Assembly (NCBI RefSeq): GCF_018406605.1 | Contig: NZ_AP024545.1 | Coordinates: 496,001 to 560,000, forward strand | Length of the DNA stretch: 64,000 bases | From: Noviluteimonas caseinilytica | Lineage (GTDB): Bacteria; Pseudomonadota; Gammaproteobacteria; Xanthomonadales; Xanthomonadaceae | Direction: 5' to 3' | In this document: positions 7,793 to 26,043 of the stretch, piece by piece | Layout: each line of letters begins with the position of its first letter | Position numbering within the stretch: position 1 is the stretch's first letter | Notes under the pieces: model-generated | What the model was told of the DNA's origin: nothing | Database searches by the model: none | The model's input: the letters and a program-made list of their open reading frames with translations, nothing else | Program-made: the position numbers and the translations under genes

Positions 7793-8449
7793 TCAGACTC
7801 CCTTGCTCGTCGGACGCACGATGACGTCGCCGCCCGGCGCACCCGGCACGGCACCGCGCACGGCGATCAGGCCGCGCTCGGCGTCGACCTTGACCACGCG
7901 CAGGTTCTGCGTCGTCTGCGTTTCGGCACCCATGTGGCCCGACATCTTCTTGCCCGGGAACACGCGGCCCGGCGTCTGGCGCTGGCCGATCGAACCCGGC
8001 GAGCGGTGCGACAGCGAGTTACCGTGCGTCGCGTCGCCCATGGTGAAGTTCCAGCGCTTGATCGTGCCCTGGAAGCCCTTGCCCTTGGTGATGCCCTGGA
8101 CGTCGACGACCTGGCCGACTTCAAAGATGTCGGCGCGGATTTCACCGCCGACCTGGAAGTCGGCGATCTTGTCGTCCTGCACGCGCAGTTCCCACAGGCC
8201 GCGACCGGCTTCGACCTTCGCCTTGGCGAGGTGACCGGCTTCCGGCTTGTTGATCAGGGCGGCGCGCTTGACGCCGACGGTGACCTGCACGGCGCTGTAG
8301 CCGTCGGTCTCGACCGTCTTCACCTGGGTGATGCGGTTCGGGGTGGCTTCGATCAGGGTCACCGGGATGGACTTGCCATCTTCGGTGAACACGCGGCTCA
8401 TGCCGGCCTTGCGGCCGACGATGCCCAACGAATATTTCTTCGCGGTCAT
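7793..8449 (-). CDS. rplC: 50S ribosomal protein L3 (uL3)
   Basis: L3 is an early-assembling 23S rRNA binder whose loop approaches the peptidyl-transferase centre. The 218-residue protein starts MTAKKYSLGIVGRKAGMSRV and includes KGKGFQGTIKRWNFTMGDAT, SHRSPGSIGQRQTPGRVFPG and KKMSGHMGAETQTTQNLRVV, the family signatures. The Gln in the GSIGQRQ region is the residue methylated by PrmB in E. coli. It lies 10 nt after rpsJ. Confidence 0.98.
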   Translation of the reverse strand: MTAKKYSLGIVGRKAGMSRVFTEDGKSIPVTLIEATPNRITQVKTVETDGYSAVQVTVGVKRAALINKPEAGHLAKAKVEAGRGLWELRVQDDKIADFQVGGEIRADIFEVGQVVDVQGITKGKGFQGTIKRWNFTMGDATHGNSLSHRSPGSIGQRQTPGRVFPGKKMSGHMGAETQTTQNLRVVKVDAERGLIAVRGAVPGAPGGDVIVRPTSKGV

Positions 8450-8459
8450 GGTGGGGGCC

Positions 8460-8771
<312 letters not shown>

Positions 8772-8855
8772 GACGGGTATTCCTCAGTGAAAAGAGCGAA
8801 GGGTCGGCCTCTGGGTGTGCCGGCCCTGGAACAGGTGAAGCGGTGGAACGTGGAG

Positions 8856-8889
8856 CAAAAATCAGGGCGGCCCGGTTACCCGGCCGCCC
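8856..8889 (-). terminator. attenuator-like hairpin in the S10 leader
   Basis: In mRNA sense an 8-bp GGGCGGCC/GGCCGCCC stem, continuing past one mismatch for three more pairs (8865-8889), is followed by TGATTTTTG. That is the shape of an intrinsic terminator about 85 nt before rpsJ. In E. coli the S10 leader is attenuated with L4 and NusA; a comparable role here is inferred. Confidence 0.6.
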
Positions 8890-8930
8890 GACAGAATTCG
8901 TGAACGCGCAAGCGACTCCGCCATGAGTGC

Positions 8931-8946
8931 TCCGAAGAACTTCGGA
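8931..8946 (-). promoter_or_regulatory. hairpin in the S10 leader
   Basis: TCCGAAGAACTTCGGA is a perfect inverted repeat in the middle of the rpsJ leader. Lack of a T-run argues against termination. It could be part of an r-protein binding structure. Confidence 0.45.
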
Positions 8947-9074
8947 ACGGGCGGAGGACTGCCGCGCGACAAATCCGTGTCTGGCGAATACGAAGGACGT
9001 CCTGTCCGTCATTTCGCTGGTTTGTTGCTGGTCCCGGGGGCCTGTCCGCATGGGTCAGGCCGCGAGAGCCGTGC

Positions 9075-9103
9075 ATTCTAGGGGGCTCCCGGGGGAATGG
9101 CAA
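9075..9103 (-). promoter_or_regulatory. sigma70-type promoter of the S10 operon
   Basis: Reading the minus strand, TTGCCA (9098-9103), a 17-nt spacer and TAGAAT (9075-9080) form a near-consensus promoter. The predicted start lies about 295 nt upstream of rpsJ. The -10 and following bases are part of a 14-nt block that recurs upstream of sufT. Confidence 0.7.
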
Positions 9104-9141
9104 CCCATTTCCCCGGAAAAACACACCTTTTTCACCTGGAC

Positions 9142-9157
9142 CCCCGCTTTCGCGGGG
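9142..9157 (-). repeat. hairpin after tuf, REP-like
   Basis: CCCCGC/GCGGGG with a TTTC/GAAA tetraloop lies 12 nt after the tuf stop codon. Its surroundings (TGGACCCCCGCTTTCGCGG) resemble the GC-rich extragenic palindromes common in proteobacteria, and a similar element is at 42783-42801. No T-run follows, so it may act as an mRNA 3'-end stabiliser rather than as an intrinsic terminator. Confidence 0.45.
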
Positions 9158-9168
9158 ACCCGGATGCA

Positions 9169-10359
9169 TTACTTCAGGATCTTCGCCACCACGCCGGCGC
9201 CGACCGTGCGGCCGCCTTCGCGGATCGCGAAGCGCAGGCCGTCGTCCATCGCGATGGGGTGGATCAGCTCGACCACCATCTTGATGTTGTCGCCCGGCAT
9301 GACCATTTCCACGCCTTCCGGCAGGGTCACGGCGCCCGTGATGTCGGTCGTGCGGAAGTAGAACTGCGGGCGGTAGCCCTTGAAGAACGGCGTGTGGCGG
9401 CCGCCTTCGTCCTTCGACAGCACGTACACCTCGGCTTCGAACGTGGTGTGCGGGGTGATCGAACCCGGCTTGGCCAGCACCTGGCCACGCTCCACGTCGT
9501 CACGCTTGGTGCCGCGCAGCAGCAGGCCCGCGTTGTCGCCCGCCTGGCCCTGGTCCAGCAGCTTGCGGAACATTTCCACGCCCGTGACGATCGTCTTCTG
9601 CGTCGGACGGATGCCGACGATTTCGATTTCGTCGCCCACCTTGATCACGCCGCGCTCGATGCGGCCCGTCACCACCGTGCCGCGGCCCGAGATCGAGAAC
9701 ACGTCTTCCACCGGCATCAGGAACGGCTTGTCGATCGCGCGCTCCGGCTGCGGGATGAACGAGTCCAGCGCGTCCACCAGCTTCAGGATCGACGGCACGC
9801 CGATCTCCGACTGGTCGCCTTCCAGCGCCAGGCGCGCCGAACCCTTGATGATCGGGGTGTCGTCGCCCGGGAATTCGTACTTGGTCAGCAGCTCGCGCAC
9901 TTCCATCTCGACGAGCTCCAGCAGCTCGGCGTCGTCCACCATGTCCGCCTTGTTCAGGAAGACCACGATGTACGGCACGCCCACCTGGCGCGACAGCAGG
10001 ATGTGCTCGCGCGTCTGCGGCATCGGGCCGTCGGCCGCCGAACACACCAGGATCGCGCCGTCCATCTGCGCCGCACCCGTGATCATGTTCTTGACGTAGT
10101 CCGCGTGTCCCGGGCAATCCACGTGCGCGTAATGGCGGTTGGCCGATTCGTATTCCACGTGCGCCGTCGAGATCGTGATGCCGCGCGCCTTCTCTTCCGG
10201 CGCCGCGTCAATCGCGTCATAGGCCTTGAACTCGCCGCCGAAACGCTCTGCGCCCACCTTCGTCAACGCCGCCGTCAGCGTCGTCTTGCCGTGGTCGACG
10301 TGGCCGATCGTGCCCACGTTCACGTGGGGCTTGGTGCGCTCGAACTTACCCTTTGCCAT
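9169..10359 (-). CDS. tuf: Elongation factor Tu, first copy
   Basis: EF-Tu is the GTPase that delivers aminoacyl-tRNA to the ribosome. The 396-residue protein has GHVDHGKTTL (P-loop, about 19-28), DCPGHADYVKNM (switch II) and NKADMVDD (guanine specificity), then domains 2 and 3 ending VGAGVVAKILK. It is the last gene of the str operon, 36 nt after fusA. It encodes the same protein as the copy at 26130-27320. I found only two synonymous base differences over 1191 bp, at 10204 and 10249, both within the first 160 nt of the gene. Confidence 0.99.
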   Translation of the reverse strand: MAKGKFERTKPHVNVGTIGHVDHGKTTLTAALTKVGAERFGGEFKAYDAIDAAPEEKARGITISTAHVEYESANRHYAHVDCPGHADYVKNMITGAAQMDGAILVCSAADGPMPQTREHILLSRQVGVPYIVVFLNKADMVDDAELLELVEMEVRELLTKYEFPGDDTPIIKGSARLALEGDQSEIGVPSILKLVDALDSFIPQPERAIDKPFLMPVEDVFSISGRGTVVTGRIERGVIKVGDEIEIVGIRPTQKTIVTGVEMFRKLLDQGQAGDNAGLLLRGTKRDDVERGQVLAKPGSITPHTTFEAEVYVLSKDEGGRHTPFFKGYRPQFYFRTTDITGAVTLPEGVEMVMPGDNIKMVVELIHPIAMDDGLRFAIREGGRTVGAGVVAKILK

Positions 10360-10395
10360 GGCTGCTTCCCTCGAAATGCTTTAAGTGTTTGTAGG

Positions 10396-12486
<2,091 letters not shown>

Positions 12487-12611
12487 GGCTGTCTCTCGTT
12501 TGATCTTAGGTCGGACGCAATGTCCGGAAGGCCGAAGCCGCCTTGCGGCGGCTCGGGCGAGTGCGGCATCAGGGCCGCGGCGAACCCGGCGTCAGCGCGG
12601 GTTCGCAGGTC
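12487..12611 (-). promoter_or_regulatory. structured rpsG-fusA intercistronic region
   Basis: Three inverted repeats fill this 125-nt gap: GAACCCG/CGGGTTC at 12582-12604, AGCCGCC/GGCGGCT with a GCAA tetraloop in the RNA at 12536-12553, and CGGAC/GTCCG at 12512-12526, just before fusA. No T-run follows any of them. In E. coli the str operon is feedback-regulated by S7 at the S12-S7 junction; whether this region has a similar role is unknown. Confidence 0.5.
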
Positions 12612-13079
12612 TTACCAGCGGTAGTGCGCGAACGCCTTGTTCGCTTCCGCCATGCGGTGCGTTTCTTCGCGCTTCTTGATCGCGCCGCCGCGGTTCTCGG
12701 AGGCGTCGAGCAGCTCGCCGGCGAGCTTGCGCGGCATGCTGTTCTCGCCGCGCTTGCGGGCGGATTCGATCAGCCAGCGCATCGCCAGCGCCATGCGGCG
12801 CGACGAGCGGACTTCGACGGGAACCTGGTACGTGGCACCGCCGACGCGACGGGACTTCACCTCGACCGACGGAGACACGTTGCCCAGCGCCTTCTCGACG
12901 AGTTCGATGGCGTTGGCGTTCTTCTCGGTGATGACGTCCATCGCGCCGTACACGATCTTTTCGGCGACCGACTTCTTGCCGCTCTGCATGACCATGTTGA
13001 TGAAGCGGGCGATCGTCTCGCTCCCGTGCTTCGGGTCGGGCAGGACGGTGCGCTGCGGAGTGGAACCTTTACGCGACAT
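12612..13079 (-). CDS. rpsG: 30S ribosomal protein S7 (uS7)
   Basis: S7 nucleates assembly of the 30S head and lies at the E site. The 155-residue protein starts MSRKGSTPQRTVLPDPKHGS and contains RFINMVMQSGKKSVAEKIVY and GGATYQVPVEVRSSRRMALA, then the C-terminal MAEANKAFAHYRW. It lies 17 nt after rpsL. Confidence 0.98.
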   Translation of the reverse strand: MSRKGSTPQRTVLPDPKHGSETIARFINMVMQSGKKSVAEKIVYGAMDVITEKNANAIELVEKALGNVSPSVEVKSRRVGGATYQVPVEVRSSRRMALAMRWLIESARKRGENSMPRKLAGELLDASENRGGAIKKREETHRMAEANKAFAHYRW

Positions 13080-13096
13080 GTTCTATATCCCCTGGA

Positions 13097-13471
13097 TCAG
13101 GACTTCGGGCGCTTGGCGCCGTACTTGGAGCGGCTCTGGCGACGCTTGGTGACGCCGGCGGCGTCGAGCGAACCACGCACGGTGTGGTAGCGGACGCCCG
13201 GGAGGTCCTTGACGCGACCGCCGCGGATCAGGACCACCGAGTGTTCCTGCAGGTTGTGGCCTTCGCCGCCGATGTACGAGATGACCTCGTAACCGTTGGT
13301 GAGGCGCACCTTCGCGACCTTGCGGAGGGCCGAGTTCGGCTTCTTCGGGGTGGTCGTGTAGACGCGGGTGCAGACGCCACGGCGCTGCGGGCAGTTCGCC
13401 AGGGCAGGCGAAGTGCTCTTGTAGGTTTCCGGGCTGCGCGGCTTGCGCACCAGCTGGTTGATCGTTGCCAT
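13097..13471 (-). CDS. rpsL: 30S ribosomal protein S12 (uS12)
   Basis: S12 monitors codon-anticodon pairing at the decoding centre. The 124-residue protein starts MATINQLVRKPRSPETYKST and carries the PKKPNSALRK block (about 42-51) and GGRVKDLPGVRYHTVRGSLD. The lysine in the first block and PGVRYH are the unaltered streptomycin-sensitive form. It is the first gene of the str operon, with a promoter about 80 nt upstream. Confidence 0.98.
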   Translation of the reverse strand: MATINQLVRKPRSPETYKSTSPALANCPQRRGVCTRVYTTTPKKPNSALRKVAKVRLTNGYEVISYIGGEGHNLQEHSVVLIRGGRVKDLPGVRYHTVRGSLDAAGVTKRRQSRSKYGAKRPKS

Positions 13472-13514
13472 CGAGGGACTCTTTTGGGCGGACCTGCGGT
13501 CCAGCGTGAAAACG

Positions 13515-13538
13515 AAGCAGGCCGGATCCGGCCTGCTT
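13515..13538 (-). promoter_or_regulatory. perfect palindrome at the 5' end of the rpsL transcript
   Basis: A 24-nt perfect palindrome with half-site AAGCAGGCCGGA begins within a few nucleotides of the predicted rpsL transcription start. As RNA it would form a strong hairpin at the very 5' end, a known way to protect mRNA from 5'-dependent decay. Autoregulatory binding is an alternative. Confidence 0.55.
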
Positions 13539-13547
13539 AGACGGAAA

Positions 13548-13577
13548 AGTATAGCCCGCGCCGACGAAATGCGTCAA
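13548..13577 (-). promoter_or_regulatory. sigma70-type promoter of the str operon
   Basis: TTGACG (13572-13577), an 18-nt spacer and TATACT (13548-13553) on the minus strand lie about 80 nt before rpsL. This gives the str operon its own start downstream of rpoBC. Confidence 0.72.
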
Positions 13578-13603
13578 CGCGAGCCAGGTATTGAGAAGCG
13601 GCG

Positions 13604-13629
13604 GGGCGGCCGAATTCGCGAGGCCGCCC
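13604..13629 (-). other. hairpin between rpoC and the str promoter
   Basis: GGGCGGCC and GGCCGCCC arms separated by 10 nt lie upstream of the str promoter. It is one of two hairpins in the rpoC-rpsL spacer. There is no T-run after it. It may stabilise the rpoC mRNA end. Confidence 0.35.
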
Positions 13630-13699
13630 TGCCCTTCATGGTTCCCGCCCGTCCTGGGCCGAAGACGAGGCGCTCCCTGCGCCTCATTTCGTGGTCTGG

Positions 13700-13717
13700 G
13701 ACGGCCCGTGGGCCGTC
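13700..13717 (-). terminator. possible rpoC transcript-end hairpin
   Basis: GACGGCCC/GGGCCGTC with a 2-nt centre lies 12 nt after the rpoC stop. It is a stable stem but lacks the T-run of an intrinsic terminator, so termination here is uncertain; processing or an mRNA 3'-end role is possible. Confidence 0.4.
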
Positions 13718-13729
13718 GCGCCGAACAGT

Positions 13730-17953
<4,224 letters not shown>

Positions 17954-17980
17954 GGGTGTCTCCTGATCGGCGGCGGCGGC

Positions 17981-22165
<4,185 letters not shown>

Positions 22166-22367
22166 GGGGCTGTCGCCTCTCGTAGCTGCGGCCGCGCACG
22201 GTGGCGGGGCCGGGGGGAACGTCAAATTGCCAGTGGGAAGTCGCTGGTATTGCCGGCACCAGCACGCCTTCTCCCGCTACTTCCGACTGTCAACTCGGTC
22301 TCTTGGGTGACGCATCGCTTCGGTCAAGCTGAAGCGTTCAACACACGATTACCTTGGAACGGCCAAA

Positions 22368-22391
22368 GGCCGGGGACTTTCGTCCCCAGCC
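22368..22391 (-). terminator. rplL-rpoB intercistronic hairpin
   Basis: A 10-bp stem with one G-T wobble (in mRNA sense GGCTGGGGAC and GTCCCCGGCC, GAAA tetraloop) lies 37 nt after rplL, followed by TTTGGCC. In E. coli an attenuator and RNase III site in this gap reduces rpoB relative to r-protein expression; a similar role is inferred. Confidence 0.55.
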
Positions 22392-22428
22392 TTCGTGGTC
22401 GCCGATGTCACTGGCGACGCAATTTCGA

Positions 22429-22803
22429 TTACTTGACTTCGACGGTCGCGCCAGCGGCCTCGAGTTCCTTCTTGAACTTCTCGGAGTCTTCCTTCGACAC
22501 GGCTTCCTTGACGGTCTGCGGGGCGCCTTCGACGAGGTCCTTCGCTTCCTTCAGGCCGAGGCCGGTGATGGCGCGGACGGCCTTGATGACTTCGACCTTC
22601 TTCTCGCCGGTGGCCTTCAGGACGACCGTGAACTCGGTCTGCTCTTCGACCGGGGCAGCAGCAGCGGCCGGGCCGGCAGCGGCCATGACCGGGGCGGCGG
22701 CGGAAACGCCGAACTTCTCTTCGATGGCCTTGACCAGCTCCATCACTTCCATCAGCGACTTGGCGGCGATGGCGTCAACGATCTGCTCGTTGGAAAGGGA
22801 CAT
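22429..22803 (-). CDS. rplL: 50S ribosomal protein L7/L12 (bL12)
   Basis: L7/L12 forms the mobile stalk that recruits translational GTPases. The 124-residue protein has the N-terminal dimerisation domain (MSLSNEQIVDAIAAKSLMEV), an Ala/Pro/Gly-rich hinge (about 34-53) and the compact C-terminal domain with EKKVEVIKAVRAITGLGLKE. It follows rplJ by 54 nt. The next gap to rpoB is 263 nt and contains an attenuator-like hairpin. Confidence 0.98.
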   Translation of the reverse strand: MSLSNEQIVDAIAAKSLMEVMELVKAIEEKFGVSAAAPVMAAAGPAAAAAPVEEQTEFTVVLKATGEKKVEVIKAVRAITGLGLKEAKDLVEGAPQTVKEAVSKEDSEKFKKELEAAGATVEVK

Positions 22804-22857
22804 GGTGATTACCTCTGGATATTGAAAGTTGTTGGATACGAAACCGGTTGTCTGGAC

Positions 22858-23385
22858 TCAGGCCTCGGCCTGGGCCTCCGCGGGGACCGCTTCGCCACCG
22901 CCCTGCTTGTCGGCCACGGCCTTGACGGCACGGGCGAACATCGCGGCGGGTTCGGCGAGGACGCGGGCCAGCATGGCCAACGCCTGGTCACGCGTCGGCA
23001 GCGACGCCAGGACCTCGACGTGCGCGGCGGGAAGCAGCTTGCCTTCCCATGCGACGACGCGGGCCTTGAGCTTGTCGTTACCCTTGGCGAACTCCTTGAT
23101 GAGGCGACCGGCAGCGCCGGGTTCCTCGGTCGAGAACGCGTACAGCAGCGGCCCGGTCAGCGAATCCTTGACGACTTCGAACTCGGTGCCTTCGACGGCG
23201 CGCGACGCCAGCGTGTTCTTGACGACTTTCAAGTACACGCCGGATTCGCGGGCCTTCTTCCGCATCGCGGTCATCTGCGACACGGTGATGCCTGCGTACT
23301 CGGCTGCAACCAGGGAGTGGGCCTTCGCGGCCACGTCGGCCAGTTCGGCGACGACTTCCTGCTTCTGGGACAGATTGAGAGCCAT
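22858..23385 (-). CDS. rplJ: 50S ribosomal protein L10 (uL10)
   Basis: L10 anchors L7/L12 dimers to the ribosome and, as the L10-L12 complex, represses its own mRNA in E. coli. I read 175 residues from ATG at 23385 (MALNLSQKQEVVAELADVAA), which has AGGAGG 8 nt upstream; the frame is open for 81 more codons but that part is leader. The C-terminal helix that binds L12 is present (about 138-160). A long, hairpin-rich leader precedes it. Confidence 0.97.
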   Translation of the reverse strand: MALNLSQKQEVVAELADVAAKAHSLVAAEYAGITVSQMTAMRKKARESGVYLKVVKNTLASRAVEGTEFEVVKDSLTGPLLYAFSTEEPGAAGRLIKEFAKGNDKLKARVVAWEGKLLPAAHVEVLASLPTRDQALAMLARVLAEPAAMFARAVKAVADKQGGGEAVPAEAQAEA

Positions 23386-23719
23386 TGCACTCCTCCTAAT
23401 GAACTCCGCGCCCGGCTCCTGCCGTTTGCGGTCCTTGGGCGGCGCCGTCCTGGCGCCGGGGACGCTCGCGCGTCCCGGTGGTGGCCCTTCCCGGAAACTT
23501 CCAGAGGGGGCGGCACCATCTGCGCAGGCCCGGCTCTTGCGAGCTGGATTAAACGATCCCGCCTTCGCCGACGACGACTCCATGCCGTACCGAGCTTCCT
23601 GCCCGTCGTCGTTGCGCGCGGACCGCACCTGCGGTCTTTGACGGCGTCGCGAAGGCGTAAAGCCCGCGCGATGCCCTCAAACGTTGTTGCCGCATCCGGT
23701 CGCCCGGATGCGTATCGCA
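23386..23719 (-). promoter_or_regulatory. rplA-rplJ spacer with L10-leader-like hairpins
   Basis: This 334-nt stretch has no gene. It contains, in transcription order, hairpins at 23692-23711 (GCATCCG/CGGATGC, right after rplA), 23621-23636 (GACCGCA/TGCGGTC), 23533-23544 (GCTC/GAGC), 23459-23476 (GGGACGC/GCGTCCC, tetraloop) and 23441-23457 (GGCGCC/GGCGCC). In E. coli the L10 leader is the target of L10-L12 autoregulation. No convincing promoter was found. Confidence 0.55.
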
Positions 23720-24418
23720 TTACTTCAGCGTCAGGCTCGACTGGTCGATCGTCACGCCCGGGCCCATGGTCGAGCTGAGCGAGATCTTCTGCAGGTACTG
23801 GCCCTTCGCGGTCGACGGCTTGGCCTTGATCAGGTCGAGCAGCAGCGCGGTGAGGTTGCCCTTCAGCGCAGCGGCTTCGAAGGAGGCCTTGCCGATCGTG
23901 CAGTGGATGATGCCGGCCTTGTCGGTGCGGTAACGCACCTGGCCCGCCTTGGCGTTCTTGACGGCTTCGGCCGGGTTCGGCGAAACGGTGCCGACCTTCG
24001 GGTTCGGCATCAGGCCGCGCGGACCGAGCACCTGGCCGAGCTTGCCGACCACGCGCATCGCATCCGGCGTCGCGATGACGACGTCGTAGTTGAGGTCGCC
24101 GGCCTGCATGGCCTCGGCGAGGTCGTCCATGCCGACGGCTTCGGCGCCCGCGGCGCGCGCTTCGTCAGCCTTGGCGCCGGCCGGGGCGAACACCGCCACG
24201 CGGACCGACTTGCCGGTACCGGCCGGCAGCACGGTGGAACCGCGCACCTGCTGGTCGGACTTCTTCGCGTCCACGCCCAGGCGGACGGCGACGTCGATCG
24301 CTTCGACGAACTTCGCCTTCGTGCCGTTCTGGAGGATCTTCAGGGCTTCGTCGATCGCGTAAGCCTTGCCCGGCTCGACGGCCGCCTTGATTGCTTTCTG
24401 TCGCTTGTTCATCGCCAT
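23720..24418 (-). CDS. rplA: 50S ribosomal protein L1 (uL1)
   Basis: L1 forms the mobile stalk near the E site and in E. coli represses the L11 operon. The 232-residue protein starts MAMNKRQKAIKAAVEPGKAY; the first ATG is chosen because GGAGGG lies 7 nt upstream. The family block GRVGQLGPRGLMPNPKVGTV appears here as GKLGQVLGPRGLMPNPKVGT. It starts 3 nt after rplK. Confidence 0.97.
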   Translation of the reverse strand: MAMNKRQKAIKAAVEPGKAYAIDEALKILQNGTKAKFVEAIDVAVRLGVDAKKSDQQVRGSTVLPAGTGKSVRVAVFAPAGAKADEARAAGAEAVGMDDLAEAMQAGDLNYDVVIATPDAMRVVGKLGQVLGPRGLMPNPKVGTVSPNPAEAVKNAKAGQVRYRTDKAGIIHCTIGKASFEAAALKGNLTALLLDLIKAKPSTAKGQYLQKISLSSTMGPGVTIDQSSLTLK

Positions 24419-24421
24419 GAC

Positions 24422-24850
24422 TTAGCCCTCCACCACCAGACCCATGGAACGGGCGGAGCCCGCAATCGTGCGCACCGCGGCTTCCAGGTCGGCAGCCGTC
24501 AGGTCGGGTTCCTTCGCCTTCGCGATTTCCTCGACCTGCTTGCGCGTGACCTTGCCCACCTTCTCGGTGTTCGGGCGCTTCGAACCGGACTGGATGCCCG
24601 CAGCCTTCTTCAGCAGGATCGACGCCGGCGGCGTCTTCGTGATGAAGGTGAAGGTGCGGTCCGAGTACGCGGTGATGACCACCGGAATCGGGAGACCCGG
24701 TTCCAGCTTCTGCGTGGCGGCATTGAACGCCTTGCAGAATTCCATGATGTTCAGGCCGCGCTGGCCGAGGGCGGGGCCCACGGGCGGCGACGGGTTGGCC
24801 TGGCCGGCCTTGACCTGCAGCTTGATGTAACCGACGACTTTCTTAGCCAT
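24422..24850 (-). CDS. rplK: 50S ribosomal protein L11 (uL11)
   Basis: L11 binds the GTPase-associated centre of 23S rRNA and is required for the stringent response via RelA. The 142-residue protein has QVKAGQANPSPPVGPALGQR (the thiostrepton-region N-terminal domain) and ends AGSARSMGLVVEG. A 100-nt gap containing a GTGCC/GGCAC hairpin separates it from nusG. Confidence 0.98.
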   Translation of the reverse strand: MAKKVVGYIKLQVKAGQANPSPPVGPALGQRGLNIMEFCKAFNAATQKLEPGLPIPVVITAYSDRTFTFITKTPPASILLKKAAGIQSGSKRPNTEKVGKVTRKQVEEIAKAKEPDLTAADLEAAVRTIAGSARSMGLVVEG

Positions 24851-24950
24851 TTGCTTGCTCCTGCGAGTTCAGACGCCTGCGTGCCTTGCGGCACCTCGGC
24901 TCCTCGCGTTACTGCCGGGGCGAACCACTCGCCCTAGCGAATCTCTTTGA

Positions 24951-25529
24951 TCAGGCCTTCTCGACCTGGCCGAATTCCAGTTCCACCGGGGTGGACCGGC
25001 CGAAGATCAGCACTGCGACGCGCAGGCGGCTCTTCTCGTAATTGACTTCTTCCACGACGCCGTTGAAGTCGTTGAACGGGCCATCGGTGACGCGCACCAT
25101 CTCGCCCGCTTCGAACAACACCTTCGGCTTCGGCTTCTCGACGCCTTCCTGCACGCGGTCGAGGATGGCCGCGGCCTCTTCGTCCTTGATGGGAAGCGGA
25201 CGATCGGCGGTGCCGCCGATGAAGCCCATCACCTTCGGCGTCTCCTTCACCAGGTGCCAGCTTTCGCTGTCCATGCGCGGGATGCCGCCTTCGTCATGCG
25301 TGGCGATCTGCACGAGCACGTAGCCCGGGAAGAACTTGCGCTCGGAACGGCGCTTCTGGCCGGAGCGCATTTCCACGACTTCTTCCGTCGGCACGAGCAC
25401 GTCGCCGAAACGGTCCTGCATTTCCATGCGCGTGATGCGGTCGCGCAGCGCCTGCGCCACCGACTTCTCGAAGCCGGAATAGGCGTGCACCACGTACCAG
25501 CGCTTGTCGATGTTGGTGCTCTCTTCCAT
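24951..25529 (-). CDS. nusG: Transcription termination/antitermination protein NusG
   Basis: NusG binds RNA polymerase, suppresses pausing, recruits Rho and couples transcription to translation through S10. I read 192 residues from the ATG giving MEESTNIDKRWYVVHAYSGF, since GGCGGAAG lies just before it. The NGN domain (about 9-115) includes RKFFPGYVLVQI. The C-terminal KOW domain (about 137-192) begins FEAGEMVRVTDGPFNDFNG. It is 8 nt after secE. Confidence 0.97.
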   Translation of the reverse strand: MEESTNIDKRWYVVHAYSGFEKSVAQALRDRITRMEMQDRFGDVLVPTEEVVEMRSGQKRRSERKFFPGYVLVQIATHDEGGIPRMDSESWHLVKETPKVMGFIGGTADRPLPIKDEEAAAILDRVQEGVEKPKPKVLFEAGEMVRVTDGPFNDFNGVVEEVNYEKSRLRVAVLIFGRSTPVELEFGQVEKA

Positions 25530-25537
25530 CTTCCGCC

Positions 25538-25915
25538 TCAGGTGCCGAGGAGCGCTTTCACGCCCCACTGGATGACCACGTCGAAGCCGGCGATGAGCAG
25601 GCTGATGAGGGTCACCGCGATGATGATCAGGCCCGTGGCGCGACCTGCTTCCTGGCGGGACGGCCAGACGACCTTGCGCAATTCGAACCGCGACTCGGCG
25701 AGGTATTCGCGCGTCTGCGCGCCCTTCGCCGACAACATGAACACACCGGCGCCGACGAGCAGGCCGCCGATCACCGACAACGTGCGCGCCCACGACGGCC
25801 AGTCCTGGAACCAGTAGAAGGCGAACACGCCCGCAGCGGCGATCAGGATCGCCAGCGCGATCATCATCATGTCGCCCGAGGAGGCGGACTTGGGTTGTTC
25901 GACCTTGCTGTTCAT
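25538..25915 (-). CDS. secE: Protein translocase subunit SecE
   Basis: SecE clamps SecY in the SecYEG channel of the inner membrane. The 125-residue protein, read from MNSKVEQPKSASSGD, has three predicted membrane segments (about 15-35, 45-63 and 94-115), the long form found in gammaproteobacteria. The essential amphipathic region EYLAESRFELRKVVWPSRQE precedes the last segment. It lies just after tRNA-Trp and before nusG, the usual arrangement. Confidence 0.96.
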   Translation of the reverse strand: MNSKVEQPKSASSGDMMMIALAILIAAAGVFAFYWFQDWPSWARTLSVIGGLLVGAGVFMLSAKGAQTREYLAESRFELRKVVWPSRQEAGRATGLIIIAVTLISLLIAGFDVVIQWGVKALLGT

Positions 25916-25948
25916 CCGTTCCCGATCACGCGGAGGCCGCGTTCGAAG

Positions 25949-26024
<76 letters not shown>

Positions 26025-26043
26025 ACAAGTTGTGTCTCTTCCG

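Larger units (their letters stand above)
8772..9168 (-). other. tuf-rpsJ spacer holding S10 promoter and leader
   Basis: This 397-nt stretch has no gene. In transcription order it contains the hairpin after tuf (9142-9157), the S10 promoter (9075-9103), about 295 nt of leader with a perfect TCCGAAG/CTTCGGA hairpin at 8931-8946, and a long GC-rich hairpin with a following T-run near 8856-8889. No open frame here resembles a protein. Confidence 0.75.

Noticed and set aside
13604..13629. Shared GGGCGGCC arms in the rpoC-rpsL spacer and S10 leader as a common regulatory element
   Set aside because: Eight-base GC-only similarity is expected by chance at this base composition, and the loops differ.
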